Positions 1-9,073 are shown, counted from the stretch's first letter. The stretch: DNA of 64,000 nt from Micromonospora fulviviridis (GCF_014648395.1 NZ_BMRA01000003.1:307137-371136); one strand, 5' to 3'. The notes: generated by a model from the sequence alone, not told the origin. Made by a program: numbers and translations.

Positions 1-586
1 CGAAGAGCGGGATGATCTTCTCGGGGTACTGGTAGGGCCCGTAGGTGTTGGCGCCGCGGGTGACCACGACGTCGAGGCCGTGGGTGCGGTGGTAGGCCAG
101 CGCGAGCAGGTCGCCGGCGGCCTTGCTGGCCGAGTACGGGGAGCTGGGGTCGAGCGGGGCCTGTTCGGTCCAGGCGCCGGTGGCGATGGAGCCGTACACC
201 TCGTCGGTGGAGACCTGGACGAAGCGGCGCACGCCGTGGCGCAGGGCCGCGTCGAGCAGCGTCTGGGTGCCGACCACGTTGGTGGTGACGAAGTCGGCGG
301 CGGCGGCGATGGAGCGGTCCACGTGCGACTCGGCGGCGAAGTGCACGACGGCGTCGTGGCCGGCGACGGTGGCGTCGACTAGGGCGGCGTCGCGGATGTC
401 GCCGCGTACGACCCGCAGCCTCTGGTCGGTGCGGACCGGTTCGAGGGCTCCCTCGGTGGCGGCGTAGGTCCAGGCGTCGAGCACGGTGACGGTGTCGGCG
501 GCGAGGCCCGGCTCGGCGCCGGTGAGCAGCCGCCGGACGTACGCCGACCCGATGAAGCCGGCGCCGCCGGTGACGAGGATTCTCAC
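1..586 (-). CDS. rfbB: dTDP-glucose 4,6-dehydratase, N-terminal part (runs off the left edge)
   Basis: Converts dTDP-glucose to dTDP-4-keto-6-deoxyglucose, the entry step to dTDP-rhamnose and other deoxysugars. The reverse strand opens with a GTG at 586 and the NAD-binding Rossmann motif TGGAGFIGS. It continues with the family signature VSTDEVYGS and the catalytic Y-x3-K (YSASK). About 195 residues are visible; the C-terminal part lies outside the window. The start is supported by a TACGGT hexamer at 594-599, exactly 7 nt upstream, which suggests a leaderless transcript. The family is an extended SDR; the TDEVYG motif makes the RmlB assignment strong. It is divergent from pafA. Confidence 0.93.
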   Translation of the reverse strand, partial: MRILVTGGAGFIGSAYVRRLLTGAEPGLAADTVTVLDAWTYAATEGALEPVRTDQRLRVVRGDIRDAALVDATVAGHDAVVHFAAESHVDRSIAAAADFVTTNVVGTQTLLDAALRHGVRRFVQVSTDEVYGSIATGAWTEQAPLDPSSPYSASKAAGDLLALAYHRTHGLDVVVTRGANTYGPYQYPEKIIPLF

Positions 587-692
587 GGCTGGGACCGTAC
601 CCGGCGCTGGGATGTGCGAACGCCGGGAATGCCCGTCCCGGTGCGGATGAGACCACCGGGTTGAGCGCTGCCCATCCGGGGCTCCGGGCGGC

Positions 693-698
693 TAGTGT
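693..698 (+). promoter_or_regulatory. -10 hexamer TAGTGT of pafA (leaderless)
   Basis: TAGTGT lies 6 nt before the ATG of pafA with no Shine-Dalgarno sequence between. The same arrangement recurs before many genes of this window, so the mRNA probably begins at the start codon. Confidence 0.55.
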
Positions 699-704
699 CA
701 CATC

Positions 705-2063
705 ATGGAGCGGCGAATCTTCGGCCTCGAGACCGAGTACGGCGTCACCTGCACTTATCGCGGGCAGCGCCGACTGTCCCCCGACGAGGTCGCGCGGTAC
801 CTGTTCCGGCGGGTGGTGTCGTGGGGCCGGTCGAGCAATGTGTTCCTGCGCAACGGAGCCCGCCTCTACCTGGACGTGGGCTCGCACCCGGAGTACGCGA
901 CGCCGGAGTGCGACTCGGTGACCGACCTGGTGGCCCACGACCGGGCGGGGGAGCGGATCCTGGAAGGGCTGCTCGTCGACGCGGAGAAGCGGCTGCACGA
1001 CGAGGGCATCGCGGGTGAGATCTACCTGTTCAAGAACAACACCGACTCGGCCGGCAACTCGTACGGCTGCCACGAGAACTACCTGGTGTCCCGGCACGGC
1101 GAGTTCGGCCGGCTGGCCGACGTGCTCATCCCGTTCCTGGTCACCCGGCAGTTGATCTGCGGTGCGGGCAAGGTGCTGCAGACCCCGCGCGGCGCGGTCT
1201 ACTGCCTGTCGCAGCGGGCCGAGCACATCTGGGAGGGCGTCTCGTCGGCGACCACCCGCAGCCGGCCGATCATCAACACCCGGGACGAGCCGCACGCGGA
1301 CGCCGAGCGCTACCGGCGGCTGCACGTGATCGTCGGCGACTCGAACATGAACGAGGTCACCACGCTGCTGAAGGTCGGCACGGCCGACATCGTGCTGCGG
1401 ATGATCGAGGCCGGGGTGGTGATGCGGGACCTGACGCTGGAGAACCCGATCCGGGCGATCCGCGAGGTGTCGCACGACATCACCGGCCGGCGCAAGGTGC
1501 GGCTGGCCTCCGGCAAGGAGGTCTCGGCGCTGGAGATCCAGCAGGAATACCTGGCGAAGGCGACGGAGTTCGTCGAGCGCCGGGGTGGGGACCAGACCGC
1601 GAAGCGAGTGGTGGACCTGTGGGCGCGGGTGCTGCGGGCGGTGGAGACCGGTGACCTGGACCCGGTGGCCCGGGAGATCGACTGGGTGTCGAAGCTGCGG
1701 CTGATCGAGCGCTACCAGCGCAAGCACGACCTGCCGCTGTCGCACCCGCGGGTGGCGCAGATGGACCTGGCCTACCACGACCTGCGGCGCGGCCGGGGCC
1801 TGTACGGGCTGCTGGAGCGGCGCGGCGAGGTGGACCGGGTGGCCACCGACCCGGAGATCTTCGAGGCGAAGGAGACCCCGCCGCAGACCACCCGGGCGCG
1901 GCTGCGGGGCGAGTTCATCCGGCACGCCCAGGAGAAGCGGCGCGACTTCACGGTGGACTGGGTGCACCTGAAGCTGAACGACCAGGCGCAGCGCACGGTG
2001 CTGTGCAAGGACCCGTTCCGGGCGTACGACGAGCGGGTGGAGCGGCTCATCGCGAGCATGTGA
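705..2063 (+). CDS. pafA: Pup--protein ligase PafA
   Basis: Ligates the C-terminal glutamate of the small modifier Pup to lysines of target proteins, marking them for the actinobacterial proteasome. The 452 residues match the usual family length. The glutamine-synthetase-like fold is shown by the N-terminal FGLETEYG motif and by [15 protein letters not shown], whose Asp57 corresponds to the family's catalytic base. Further on come [19 protein letters not shown] and the C-terminal domain. The ATG is preceded by a leaderless-type -10. A strong hairpin follows, so the gene is probably monocistronic. pup, dop and prcBA are not in the window; the left neighbour is a sugar gene. Related pafB and pafC lie 3 kb downstream. 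Confidence 0.97.
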   Translation: MERRIFGLETEYGVTCTYRGQRRLSPDEVARYLFRRVVSWGRSSNVFLRNGARLYLDVGSHPEYATPECDSVTDLVAHDRAGERILEGLLVDAEKRLHDEGIAGEIYLFKNNTDSAGNSYGCHENYLVSRHGEFGRLADVLIPFLVTRQLICGAGKVLQTPRGAVYCLSQRAEHIWEGVSSATTRSRPIINTRDEPHADAERYRRLHVIVGDSNMNEVTTLLKVGTADIVLRMIEAGVVMRDLTLENPIRAIREVSHDITGRRKVRLASGKEVSALEIQQEYLAKATEFVERRGGDQTAKRVVDLWARVLRAVETGDLDPVAREIDWVSKLRLIERYQRKHDLPLSHPRVAQMDLAYHDLRRGRGLYGLLERRGEVDRVATDPEIFEAKETPPQTTRARLRGEFIRHAQEKRRDFTVDWVHLKLNDQAQRTVLCKDPFRAYDERVERLIASM

Positions 2064-2067
2064 CCCG

Positions 2068-2106
2068 GGGCGGGCGGCCGGTGCTGCGAGCGCCGGCCGC
2101 CCGCCC
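2068..2106 (+). terminator. Hairpin terminator after pafA
   Basis: Perfect 14-bp GC inverted repeat (GGGCGGGCGGCCGG at 2068-2081, its complement at 2093-2106) with an 11-nt loop and no U-tract. This is typical of high-GC actinobacterial terminators. Confidence 0.7.
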
Positions 2107-2126
2107 ACCGGTACGCTGGCGTCGCG

Positions 2127-2348
2127 ATGAACACTTCCGAACCTGCCGGCCGCCCCGGCCGCGAGACGTCCGCCGGCCGCGACAGCGGGACCGAGAAGCT
2201 CAACTGGATCGAGCGGCGCCGCGAGAAGATCCGCACCGAGATCGAGCGCAACCGGCGCGGTGAGTACGCGGTGCCGACGTGGGTGCTGGCCGTGGCGCTG
2301 GTGGTGATCGTGGCCGCCTGGCTGGGGCTGATCTTCCTGGCCGGCTGA
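2127..2348 (+). CDS. Small membrane protein, unknown function
   Basis: 73 residues. A hydrophilic N-terminal half rich in Arg/Glu (about residues 30-50, with a charged RRREKIRTEIERNRRG stretch) is followed by one transmembrane helix at about residues 52-71. The charge pattern suggests a cytoplasmic N-terminus. A TACGCT hexamer 9 nt upstream of the ATG could be its -10. I do not recognise the family. Small single-pass proteins at this place next to pafA are common in actinobacteria, but I cannot assign a role. Confidence 0.7.
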   Translation: MNTSEPAGRPGRETSAGRDSGTEKLNWIERRREKIRTEIERNRRGEYAVPTWVLAVALVVIVAAWLGLIFLAG

Positions 2349-2400
2349 CCGCCGGAACCGCAGCGGGGGAGTTGCGCACCGGCCCGTCCGCCCGGGAGGG

Positions 2401-3012
2401 TTGTCACATCGACCGGATTCGACCCGCTGGCCGTCGCCGGCGCGGGCACGGGAGGGTGACGTCATCGCACACATCGACCTCGGTCTGGACGAGCAGGCCC
2501 ACCCCGGCATCAACGGGCTGGCCCGCTACCGACCGGAGACCGCCGGGCCGCTGCTCGATCTCGCCGACACGCTGCTGCACGCCCCGCATCCCACGCTGAC
2601 ACCGGGGGAGCGGGAGTTGATCGCCGCGTACGTGTCGGATCTGAACTCCTGCACGTTCTGCTGCGCGTCGCACTCGGCGTTCGCCGCCGCCCAGCTTCCG
2701 GCGGGGATGCCGCTGGTGGAGCAGGTGCGCCGGGACCTGGACGCGGCCCCGGTCGAGGCGAAGCTGCGGGCGCTGCTGCGGATCGCCGGGGCGGTGCAGC
2801 GCAGCGGCCGGGAGGTCACCACCGGTCTGGTGGAGGCGGCCCGAGCCGAGGGCGCCACCGACCTGGAGATCCACGACACGGTGCTGATCGCCGCCGCCTT
2901 CTGCATGTACAACCGCTACGTCGACGGCCTCGGCACGGTGGCGCCGGCCGACCCGGCGGGCTACACCCGGGCCGCGGCGCACATCGTGGCGCACGGGTAC
3001 GGGGCGCGCTGA
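2401..3012 (+). CDS. AhpD-like carboxymuconolactone decarboxylase family protein
   Basis: All-helical alkylhydroperoxidase-D-like protein of about 200 residues. The family core is seen in the NSCTFCCASH segment: a C-x2-C pair plus an adjacent Cys and a His three residues after the second Cys, the usual AhpD redox and proton-relay arrangement. AhpD proteins reduce peroxiredoxins or act as peroxidases; the real substrate here is unknown. The start is uncertain. TTG at 2401 follows directly on GGGAGGG, too close for a standard ribosome site. Homology-like sequence begins only around IDLGLDEQAHPG, about 25 codons in, and no good ATG or GTG lies in frame there. The convergent neighbour at 3017 is 4 nt away. 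Confidence 0.85.
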   Translation: MSHRPDSTRWPSPARAREGDVIAHIDLGLDEQAHPGINGLARYRPETAGPLLDLADTLLHAPHPTLTPGERELIAAYVSDLNSCTFCCASHSAFAAAQLPAGMPLVEQVRRDLDAAPVEAKLRALLRIAGAVQRSGREVTTGLVEAARAEGATDLEIHDTVLIAAAFCMYNRYVDGLGTVAPADPAGYTRAAAHIVAHGYGAR

Positions 3013-3016
3013 CCGC

Positions 3017-4102
3017 TCAGCCGAGCAGGCGGGCCGTGTGCCGGCCGGCGGCGGCCGCGGCCAGGAAGTAGGCGTGGTCGCCGTCGAGCCCGCGACCCAT
3101 CGTCGACAGGCCGACCGGGCTGGCCCGCAGCGCCGCGTCCAGGCCGTCTGTGGGCACGGTCACGATCCGGTGCCGCGCCGCGAGCGGGGCCAGCGCCGCC
3201 GCGACCTCGGCCGCGAGGGTCGGGTCCAGGCCGTCCGGCACGACCAGCTCCGCGGGGGCCAGGGCGACCCGGCCGTACGCGGTGAGGCTGTGGTGGGAGA
3301 CGCCGCGGTGCCGGGGGCGGGGGTCGGCGTCGGAGATGCGCAGCGAGCCGACCGGCCGCCCGCCCAGGGTGGCGACCGCGTTGACCGCCTCGCCGACGGC
3401 GACTCCGGAGAAGCCCCAGCGGGTGCCGGTGCCGAGGTTGCCGGGGCCCTGGGCGACGATCGCGACGTCGGCGCCGAGCACGTGCCGCGCGGCGAGCAGG
3501 CCGCTGTGCAGGGTGCTCGCCTCCAGGTCGCCGCCGAACGCCTGGCCCACGCTGACCGTGCCGGCGAGCCGGCCGGCGAGCCCGGCGAGGGTGCGGGAGA
3601 ACCAGGCCGGCAGCGCGCCGCCGTCGGTGAGCAGGTACGCCACCCGGGCGTCCGGGGCGTCGGCGTGGACGCCGGCCAGGATCGCCGGCAGCGCCGAGTG
3701 CAGGTCGGCGGTGACCACCGGCATCCCGTCGACGGACTCCGCGGCGGCCAGCCGGGCGTGGTGCGGGGAGGCCTCCTCGTCCACGCCGAGCAGGATCGGC
3801 TGCAGCGGGGTGTAGCGGGCCTTGACCAGGTGCCCGGCCTCGCGGGTGTCGGCGGCCTGCGGGGGGTCGGCGGGCAGCCGGTCGGGCAGGGCGACGACCA
3901 GCGCGTACCCGCCGGTGCCGAGGCCCATCAGCAGGGCGCCGGCGTTGAGCAGCACCCGGTCGCCGGGCTCCGGGTCGCCGACCAGCGCCGGGTACGCCAG
4001 GGCGCGCATCCGGCCGCCGTCGGGCAGGTCGACGTCGAGTTCCGCGGCGCCGGTCCACCGCCGCCGTACCGCCGTGACCGTGCCGGACCGCCATCGCACC
4101 AT
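3017..4102 (-). CDS. DUF3866 family protein
   Basis: 361 residues, a conserved actinobacterial protein of unknown function (DUF3866). The N-terminal 70 residues form a small beta domain (WRSGTVTAVRRRW, DRVLLNAGALLMGLGTGGYALV), followed by a large alpha/beta domain with HSALPAILAGV and VAIVAQGPGNLGTGTRWGFS. I chose the ATG at 4102, not the GTG at 4111, because TAGCGT (4110-4115) stands 7 nt before the ATG as a leaderless -10 and would overlap the longer start. The family is often found near pafA and other core genes. No catalytic residues can be named. Confidence 0.88.
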   Translation of the reverse strand: MVRWRSGTVTAVRRRWTGAAELDVDLPDGGRMRALAYPALVGDPEPGDRVLLNAGALLMGLGTGGYALVVALPDRLPADPPQAADTREAGHLVKARYTPLQPILLGVDEEASPHHARLAAAESVDGMPVVTADLHSALPAILAGVHADAPDARVAYLLTDGGALPAWFSRTLAGLAGRLAGTVSVGQAFGGDLEASTLHSGLLAARHVLGADVAIVAQGPGNLGTGTRWGFSGVAVGEAVNAVATLGGRPVGSLRISDADPRPRHRGVSHHSLTAYGRVALAPAELVVPDGLDPTLAAEVAAALAPLAARHRIVTVPTDGLDAALRASPVGLSTMGRGLDGDHAYFLAAAAAGRHTARLLG

Positions 4103-4161
4103 GCCCGGCACGCTATCGGCCGGCGTGGCGCCGCGGTGCGGCCGGGTCGGCGGGCCGCTGG

Positions 4162-5172
4162 TCAGGCCGGCCCGCCGCCCGTCTCCTGGTCCACCGGCCG
4201 CTGGTTCTCGTCCTGCGTGGTCCGGGCCGGGCGCCCGTGGCTGCCGCTCATCGAGCGGGTCGGGTCGAGGAAGACGTACGCGATCTCCGGGAACCGGTCG
4301 GTGAGCCGCCGCTCGGCCTCGTCGGCGGCGGCCTCGATGTCGGCGCCGGTGGCGTCGTCGTTGAAGTCGACCTTGGCGGCGACCAGGATGTCCACCGGGC
4401 CGAGGAGCATGGTCATCAGGGTGTCGATCCGGTCCACCGCCGGCAGCCCGGCCAGCTCGTGCTCGATCTGCCGGTGCAGCCGCTCGGACACGGCCCGGCC
4501 GACCAGCAGCGAGATGTTGCTGCGGGCCAGGATGCCGGCGACCACCAGCAGCAGCACGCCGATGAGGATCGAGGCGACGCCGTCGTAGAGCTCGTCGCCG
4601 GTGAGGTGCGACAGCGTGAGCCCGGCGGCGGCGAGCAGCAGGCCGATCAGGGCCGCGGTGTCCTCCAGGAAGACCGCCTTGACCGTGGTGTCGGCGGTCA
4701 GCCGCAGGTAGCGGTGCGGGGTGGCCCGCCAGCGCCGGGACTCCCTGCGGACCTGCCGGACCGCCCGGGCCAGCGAGACCGACTCGATGGCGAAGGAGAT
4801 CGCCAGCACGATGTACGAGGCCAGGTAGTCGCCGGTGTGCTCGTGCACGAGGATCGTGGTGACGCCGTGGGTGATGGCGAAGCCGGCGCCGACCACGAAG
4901 GTGAACAGCGCGGCGAGGAACGCCCAGACGTAGCTCTCCTTGCCGTACCCGAAGGGGTGCCGGGTGTCGGCGGGTCGCGCCCCGCGGCGCAGCGCCAGGT
5001 AGAGCAGGACCTCGGTGGTGGTGTCGGCGACCGAGTGGGCGGCCTCGGAGAGCATCGCCGCGGAGCCGGAGATGAGGCCCGCGACCAGCTTGGCGATCGC
5101 GATGGCGAGGTTCGCCGCGCCGGCCACCACGACCGTGCCGACGCTCTCGCTCTTGACCGCCGCCTCCGCCAT
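4162..5172 (-). CDS. Cation diffusion facilitator family transporter
   Basis: 336-residue inner-membrane exporter of divalent metals (Zn, Fe, Mn or Co) in exchange for protons. The usual six helices are visible (for example IAIAKLVAGLISGSAAML, FLAALFTFVVGAGFAI and LIGVLLLVVAGILA), followed by a cytosolic C-terminal domain (about residues 215-300). Metal-site motifs are the HSVAD of helix 2 and the D of EDTAALIG in helix 5; the latter replaces the more common HxxxD, which makes the metal preference hard to predict. A hydrophilic Gln/Arg-rich tail ends the protein. The ATG is 6 nt from TAGGGT (5179-5184), so probably leaderless. Divergent from pafB. Confidence 0.92.
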   Translation of the reverse strand: MAEAAVKSESVGTVVVAGAANLAIAIAKLVAGLISGSAAMLSEAAHSVADTTTEVLLYLALRRGARPADTRHPFGYGKESYVWAFLAALFTFVVGAGFAITHGVTTILVHEHTGDYLASYIVLAISFAIESVSLARAVRQVRRESRRWRATPHRYLRLTADTTVKAVFLEDTAALIGLLLAAAGLTLSHLTGDELYDGVASILIGVLLLVVAGILARSNISLLVGRAVSERLHRQIEHELAGLPAVDRIDTLMTMLLGPVDILVAAKVDFNDDATGADIEAAADEAERRLTDRFPEIAYVFLDPTRSMSGSHGRPARTTQDENQRPVDQETGGGPA

Positions 5173-5309
5173 GCGCTCACCCTATGGCCGCCGTCGGCCG
5201 GCTGCCCGGCGAGCGGCGCAGGCCCCGGGTGGTGTGGTGCGGATCGCTACCGGGCGGGACTCCCGCGCGCCGCGCCCGCGCGGGTGCGCGCCGCGGACGT
5301 GCGGGCTGC

Positions 5310-5315
5310 TAGCGT
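5310..5315 (+). promoter_or_regulatory. -10 hexamer TAGCGT of pafB (leaderless)
   Basis: TAGCGT ends 7 nt before the GTG at 5323, and no ribosome-binding site is present. It fixes the start of pafB against longer upstream readings. Confidence 0.55.
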
Positions 5316-5322
5316 TTCCCAC

Positions 5323-6321
5323 GTGTCCCGGACCCGTACCGAACGCCTGGTCAACCTGGTGATCTGCCTGCTGTCCACGCGACGGTTCCTGACCGCCGCG
5401 CAGATCGCCGCGACCGTGCCCGGCTACGAGCACGATCCGGACGACGCCAAGGACCACGAGGCGTTCCAGCGCAAGTTCGAGCGGGACAAGGCCGAGCTGC
5501 GGGAGCTCGGGGTGCCGCTGGAGACCGGCACGGCCAGCGTCTTCGACGCCGAGCCGGGCTACCGGATCGCACCCCGTGAGTACGCCCTGCCCGACATCCC
5601 GCTCGAACCGGACGAGGCCGCCGCCGTGGGCATCGCGGCCCGGCTGTGGCAGCACGCCGGCCTGGCCGCCGCCGCCTCGTCGGGGCTGGCGAAGCTGCGC
5701 GCCGCCGGCATCGACGTCGACCCGCAGGCCACGCTGGGCCTGGAGCCGATGGTGACGGTCGACCCGGCGTTCGCGCCGCTGACCGCCGCCGCGCGGGACC
5801 GGCGCGAGGTCAACTTCGACTACCGGGTGCCCGACCGGGACGCCCCGACCCGCCGCAGGCTCCAGCCGTGGGGCGTGGTCTGCTGGCGCGGCCGCTGGTA
5901 CGTGGTCGGCCACGACCTGGACCGGGCGGCGACCCGCTGCTTCCGGCTCTCCCGGGTGGTGGGCACGGTCCGGGTGACCGGCGAGCCCGGGGCGTACGAG
6001 CCGCCCGCCGGGGTGGACCTGATCAGCCACGTGGCCCGCTGGTCCGGGCCGGTGGAGCGCACCGGCCGGGCCACCGTGCTGGTCGCTCCCGGCCGCGCCG
6101 CGGGGCTGCGCCGCTGGGCGGTGGAGACCGAGGCCGGGCCGGACGGCGACCGCCTGGTCATGCCGTACGCCGACGCCGACTTCCTGGCCGGCCAGATCGT
6201 CGGGTACGGCCCGGACGTGCGGGTGTTGGAGCCGCCGGAGGTCCGCGAGGCGGTCATCCAGCGGTTGAAGGAGATCGCCGCCCGGCACGACGACCTGGCG
6301 GTGGCCGGGGGTGCCCGGTGA
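5323..6321 (+). CDS. pafB: PafB, WYL-domain transcriptional regulator
   Basis: 332 residues. With PafC it forms the PafBC regulator that, in mycobacteria, activates the LexA/RecA-independent DNA-damage response. An N-terminal winged helix (about residues 1-75, RTERLVNLVICLLSTRRFLTA) is followed by a WYL domain (about 145-220, with FDYRVPDRDAPTRRRLQPWGVV and RWYVVGHDLDR) and the WCX C-terminal extension. WYL domains bind nucleic-acid ligands, thought to be ssDNA. The GTG start is supported by a leaderless -10 7 nt upstream. The gene ends in GTGA, sharing 4 nt with pafC, so the two are translationally coupled. Confidence 0.93.
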   Translation: MSRTRTERLVNLVICLLSTRRFLTAAQIAATVPGYEHDPDDAKDHEAFQRKFERDKAELRELGVPLETGTASVFDAEPGYRIAPREYALPDIPLEPDEAAAVGIAARLWQHAGLAAAASSGLAKLRAAGIDVDPQATLGLEPMVTVDPAFAPLTAAARDRREVNFDYRVPDRDAPTRRRLQPWGVVCWRGRWYVVGHDLDRAATRCFRLSRVVGTVRVTGEPGAYEPPAGVDLISHVARWSGPVERTGRATVLVAPGRAAGLRRWAVETEAGPDGDRLVMPYADADFLAGQIVGYGPDVRVLEPPEVREAVIQRLKEIAARHDDLAVAGGAR

Positions 6322-7325
6322 CCCGCCCGGCGGCCCGCGGCGGCCGCGCCTCGGCGGACCGGCTGGCCCGGCTGCTGAACCTGGTGCCCTACCTGCTGGC
6401 CCGCCCCGGCATCGAGATCGCCGAGGCGGCGCACGACCTGGGGGTGACCGAGAAGCAGCTCCGCGAGGACCTGGAGCTGCTCTGGGTGTGCGGGCTGCCC
6501 GGTTACGGCCCCGGTGACCTGATCGACATGGCGTTCGACGGCGACCGGGTGACCATCACCTACGACGCCGGCATCGACCGCCCGCTCCGGCTCACCCCGG
6601 ACGAGGCCCTGGCCCTGGTGGTGGCGCTGCGGATGCTCGCCGAGACGCCGGGGGTGGCCAACCGGGAGGCCGTCGAGCGGGCGCTCGCCAAGATCGAGAG
6701 CGCCGCCGGTGACCTGGCCGGCGCTCCGGTCGAGGTGCGGCTGCCCGGCGACACGGCCCGGGTCCGGGAGCTGCGCGCCGCCGTGGAGCGCGGCCGGGCG
6801 CTGCGGATCACCTACTACACGGCGGCCCGCGACGAGACCACCGAGCGCACCATCGACCCGCTGCGGATGCTGATGGTCGGCGGCCGGGCGTACGTGGAGG
6901 CGTGGTGCCGCCGGGCCGAGGCGGTCCGGCTGTTCCGGGCCGACCGGATCGACGCGGTCACCGAGCTGGCGGAGCAGGCCGTGGTGCCGCCGCAGGCCCG
7001 CCCGCACGACCTCAGCGACGGGGTGTTCCGCCCCTCGCCGGACCTGCCGCTGATCACCCTGCGGATCGGCCGGGGCGAGCGGTGGATCACCGAGTACTAC
7101 CCGTGCGAGCGGGTCGAGGCCGACGGCGAGCACTGGCTGGTGTCGTTGCGCGTCACCGACCTGGGCTGGGCCCGCCGGTTCGTGCTCGGGCTCGGGCCGG
7201 ACGTGACCGTGGTCGCGCCGACCGAACTGGCCGAGCAGGTCCGCGCCCAGGCGGCCGCCGCGCTGGACGCGTACGCCACTCCGGCCGACCGCGCCGATCC
7301 GGCGGTGGCCGCGGTCACCCAGTAG
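6318..7325 (+). CDS. pafC: PafC, WYL-domain transcriptional regulator
   Basis: 335 residues, partner of PafB. The same layout is visible: N-terminal helix-turn-helix (about residues 10-75, ADRLARLLNLVPYLLARPGIEIAEA), a middle segment, then a WYL domain near residues 150-225 (ITYYTAARDETTERTIDPLRM) and a WCX tail. The GTG overlaps the pafB stop (GTGA at 6318-6321). PafB and PafC occur as separate genes or fused proteins in actinobacteria; here they are separate but coupled. Expected role: transcription activation after DNA damage. Confidence 0.93.
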   Translation: MTRPAARGGRASADRLARLLNLVPYLLARPGIEIAEAAHDLGVTEKQLREDLELLWVCGLPGYGPGDLIDMAFDGDRVTITYDAGIDRPLRLTPDEALALVVALRMLAETPGVANREAVERALAKIESAAGDLAGAPVEVRLPGDTARVRELRAAVERGRALRITYYTAARDETTERTIDPLRMLMVGGRAYVEAWCRRAEAVRLFRADRIDAVTELAEQAVVPPQARPHDLSDGVFRPSPDLPLITLRIGRGERWITEYYPCERVEADGEHWLVSLRVTDLGWARRFVLGLGPDVTVVAPTELAEQVRAQAAAALDAYATPADRADPAVAAVTQ

Positions 7326-7335
7326 GCTGACCGCC

Positions 7336-7584
7336 GTGGTGACGTGGATCGTGGTCGGGGTCGTGCTGTTCGCGCTCGTCGTGCTGGCCCTGGCGGTCCG
7401 GCCGGTGCTGGCCCGGTTGCCCCGGCTGCGCCGCACGGCGCTGGCCCTGCAACGGCGCCAGGCCGAGGCGGAGTCGCTGCGCTCCGCCGCCGAGGAGCTC
7501 CAGGCGCGGGCCGAATCGCTCCAGGAGCGGGTGGGCGTGGCGCAGGAACGGATCGCGTTGATCAAGGCCAGCCGCGGGAAGTGA
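7336..7584 (+). CDS. Small membrane-anchored coiled-coil protein, unknown function
   Basis: 82 residues. One N-terminal transmembrane helix (about 3-24, TWIVVGVVLFALVVLALAV) precedes a basic linker and a coiled coil (about 35-78) rich in Ala, Glu, Arg and Leu heptads. The GTG start is 7 nt from TAGGCT (7323-7328), which overlaps the pafC stop; it may thus have its own leaderless promoter or be read through from pafBC. I do not know the family. Position before tatA suggests a conserved neighbourhood, not a proven link. Confidence 0.75.
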   Translation: MVTWIVVGVVLFALVVLALAVRPVLARLPRLRRTALALQRRQAEAESLRSAAEELQARAESLQERVGVAQERIALIKASRGK

Positions 7585-7799
7585 TCGACGGCGGTCGGTC
7601 CGCTGTTCGGTAGCTGCGCGTTCGCGGCCGGATCCGCGCACGATTGCGCCCCCGCGGGTGGTTGACGGGACACTCCGGGTTGGCCGAGACTTCACCGACC
7701 AGGCCCGCAACCGGGGGCCCGGCAGGGTGGCAACGGTCTTCGACGCACGTACGATGGGCTCCGACCACCCTCACCGACACAGAGCGACTGGAGCTTCCC

Positions 7800-8099
7800 A
7801 TGGGTGCCCTCAAGCCGTGGCACATCGCCGTACTCGTGGTCGTGCTGATCCTGCTCTTCGGCGCGAAGCGGCTCCCCGACGCGGCCCGCTCGCTGGGCCG
7901 TTCGCTGCGGATCATCAAGGCCGAGACCAAGAGCCTGCACGACGACGACCGTGACCTCGCCGAGAAGGCCGACGCGCAGTCCGGCTACCAGCCGCTCCCG
8001 CCGCAGCAGGTCGCTCAGCCGCAGCAGCAGTTCGCCCCGCAGCCGCAGCAGCCGGTCGCCCCGCCGGTCGACCCGGTGCAGCGCGTCCGCGAGAACTGA
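7800..8099 (+). CDS. tatA: Sec-independent translocase subunit TatA
   Basis: 99 residues. Forms the pore-like oligomer of the twin-arginine translocase that exports folded proteins. Layout is typical: a short N-terminal transmembrane helix (about 6-20, WHIAVLVVVLILLFGAKRLP) with the FGAKRLPD hinge, an amphipathic helix (about 22-45), and a long Gln/Pro-rich tail (residues 60-92, repeated PQQ and PQPQQP units) common in actinobacterial TatA. GGAG at 7790-7793 is a well-placed ribosome site for the ATG. A TACGAT hexamer at 7750-7755 could be its -10. tatC follows after 20 nt. Confidence 0.95.
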   Translation: MGALKPWHIAVLVVVLILLFGAKRLPDAARSLGRSLRIIKAETKSLHDDDRDLAEKADAQSGYQPLPPQQVAQPQQQFAPQPQQPVAPPVDPVQRVREN

Positions 8100-8119
8100 T
8101 CCGAAAGGGCCCCACCACC

Positions 8120-9073
8120 GTGGCCTTCGGGTTGAAGAAGCGTGGCCCGAGCACGTTCGAGCGGGCCGCCGACGGCTCGATGACGCTCATCGAGCACTTC
8201 CGGGAACTGCGCACCCGGCTGTTCCGCGCGTCGCTGGCGGTCGTCGTCGGCCTGGTCGTCGGCTTCTGGCTCGCCGACCCGGTGTTCCTGCTGCTGAAGC
8301 GGCCGTACTGCCGGCTGCCCGACACGACGGATGCGCTGGGCCAGTGCCAGGACCTGTTGGCGCTGGCGCCCACGACCGGGTTCGTGCTGAAGCTGAAACT
8401 CGCGCTCTGGCTCGGCCTGATCATCGGTGGGCCGGTCTGGCTCTACCAGCTCTGGGCGTTCATCGCCCCGGGTCTGCACCGGCACGAGCGCAAGTGGGCG
8501 TACGTCTTCGTCGCTATCGCCGCGCCGCTGTTCGCGGCCGGCGGGGTGCTGGCCTACCTCGTGGTCGACAAGGGCCTCGGGTTCCTGATGGAATCCGGGG
8601 TGGGCGGACTGTCGAACCAGTTCGAGGTCACCGCGTACATCGGGTTCGTCACCAACATGATCCTGCTGTTCGGGGTGGCGTTCGAGTTCCCGCTGATCCT
8701 GCTCATGCTCAACTTCACCGGCGTGGCCAGTGCCCGCCGGCTGCTGAGTTGGTGGCGCGTGGTGATCTTCGTGTCCTTCGCGTTCGCGGCGATCGCCACG
8801 CCCGACCCGGGCCCGTTCGGCATGACGTTGCTGGCCACTGCGCTCTCCCTGCTCTACTTCGTCGCGGTCGGGGTGGCCTTCATCAACGACAAGCGGCGTG
8901 GCCGCGGCCGGGAGCTCTACTCGGACGTCGCCGACGACGAGGTGTCGCCGCTGGACCTGTCCGTCGAGCCGGTCGGGGCCGCCGGCGGGGTGGAGGCGAG
9001 CGCGCCGATCGGGGCGCCCGAGCCGGTCGCCGCCCCGGCGCCGATCGAACGCCGCTACGACGACATGACCTGA
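8120..9073 (+). CDS. tatC: Sec-independent translocase subunit TatC
   Basis: 317 residues, the signal-peptide receptor of the Tat system with six membrane helices. Conserved features: cytosolic N-terminal MTLIEHFRELRTRLFRA, then the periplasmic loop ending APTTGFVLKLKLALWLG, GPVWLYQLWAFIAPGL, and FGVAFEFPLILLM. A hydrophilic acidic and Ala/Pro-rich tail of about 50 residues follows the last helix. The GTG start follows GAAAGGG. tatB is not adjacent, as usual in actinobacteria. Followed by a strong hairpin, so tatA-tatC form a two-gene operon. Confidence 0.96.
   Translation: MAFGLKKRGPSTFERAADGSMTLIEHFRELRTRLFRASLAVVVGLVVGFWLADPVFLLLKRPYCRLPDTTDALGQCQDLLALAPTTGFVLKLKLALWLGLIIGGPVWLYQLWAFIAPGLHRHERKWAYVFVAIAAPLFAAGGVLAYLVVDKGLGFLMESGVGGLSNQFEVTAYIGFVTNMILLFGVAFEFPLILLMLNFTGVASARRLLSWWRVVIFVSFAFAAIATPDPGPFGMTLLATALSLLYFVAVGVAFINDKRRGRGRELYSDVADDEVSPLDLSVEPVGAAGGVEASAPIGAPEPVAAPAPIERRYDDMT

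Noticed and set aside
4237..5322. Long plus-strand extension in front of pafB
   Set aside because: It is antisense to the cation transporter gene and crosses the pafB promoter; true pafB starts at GTG 5323.
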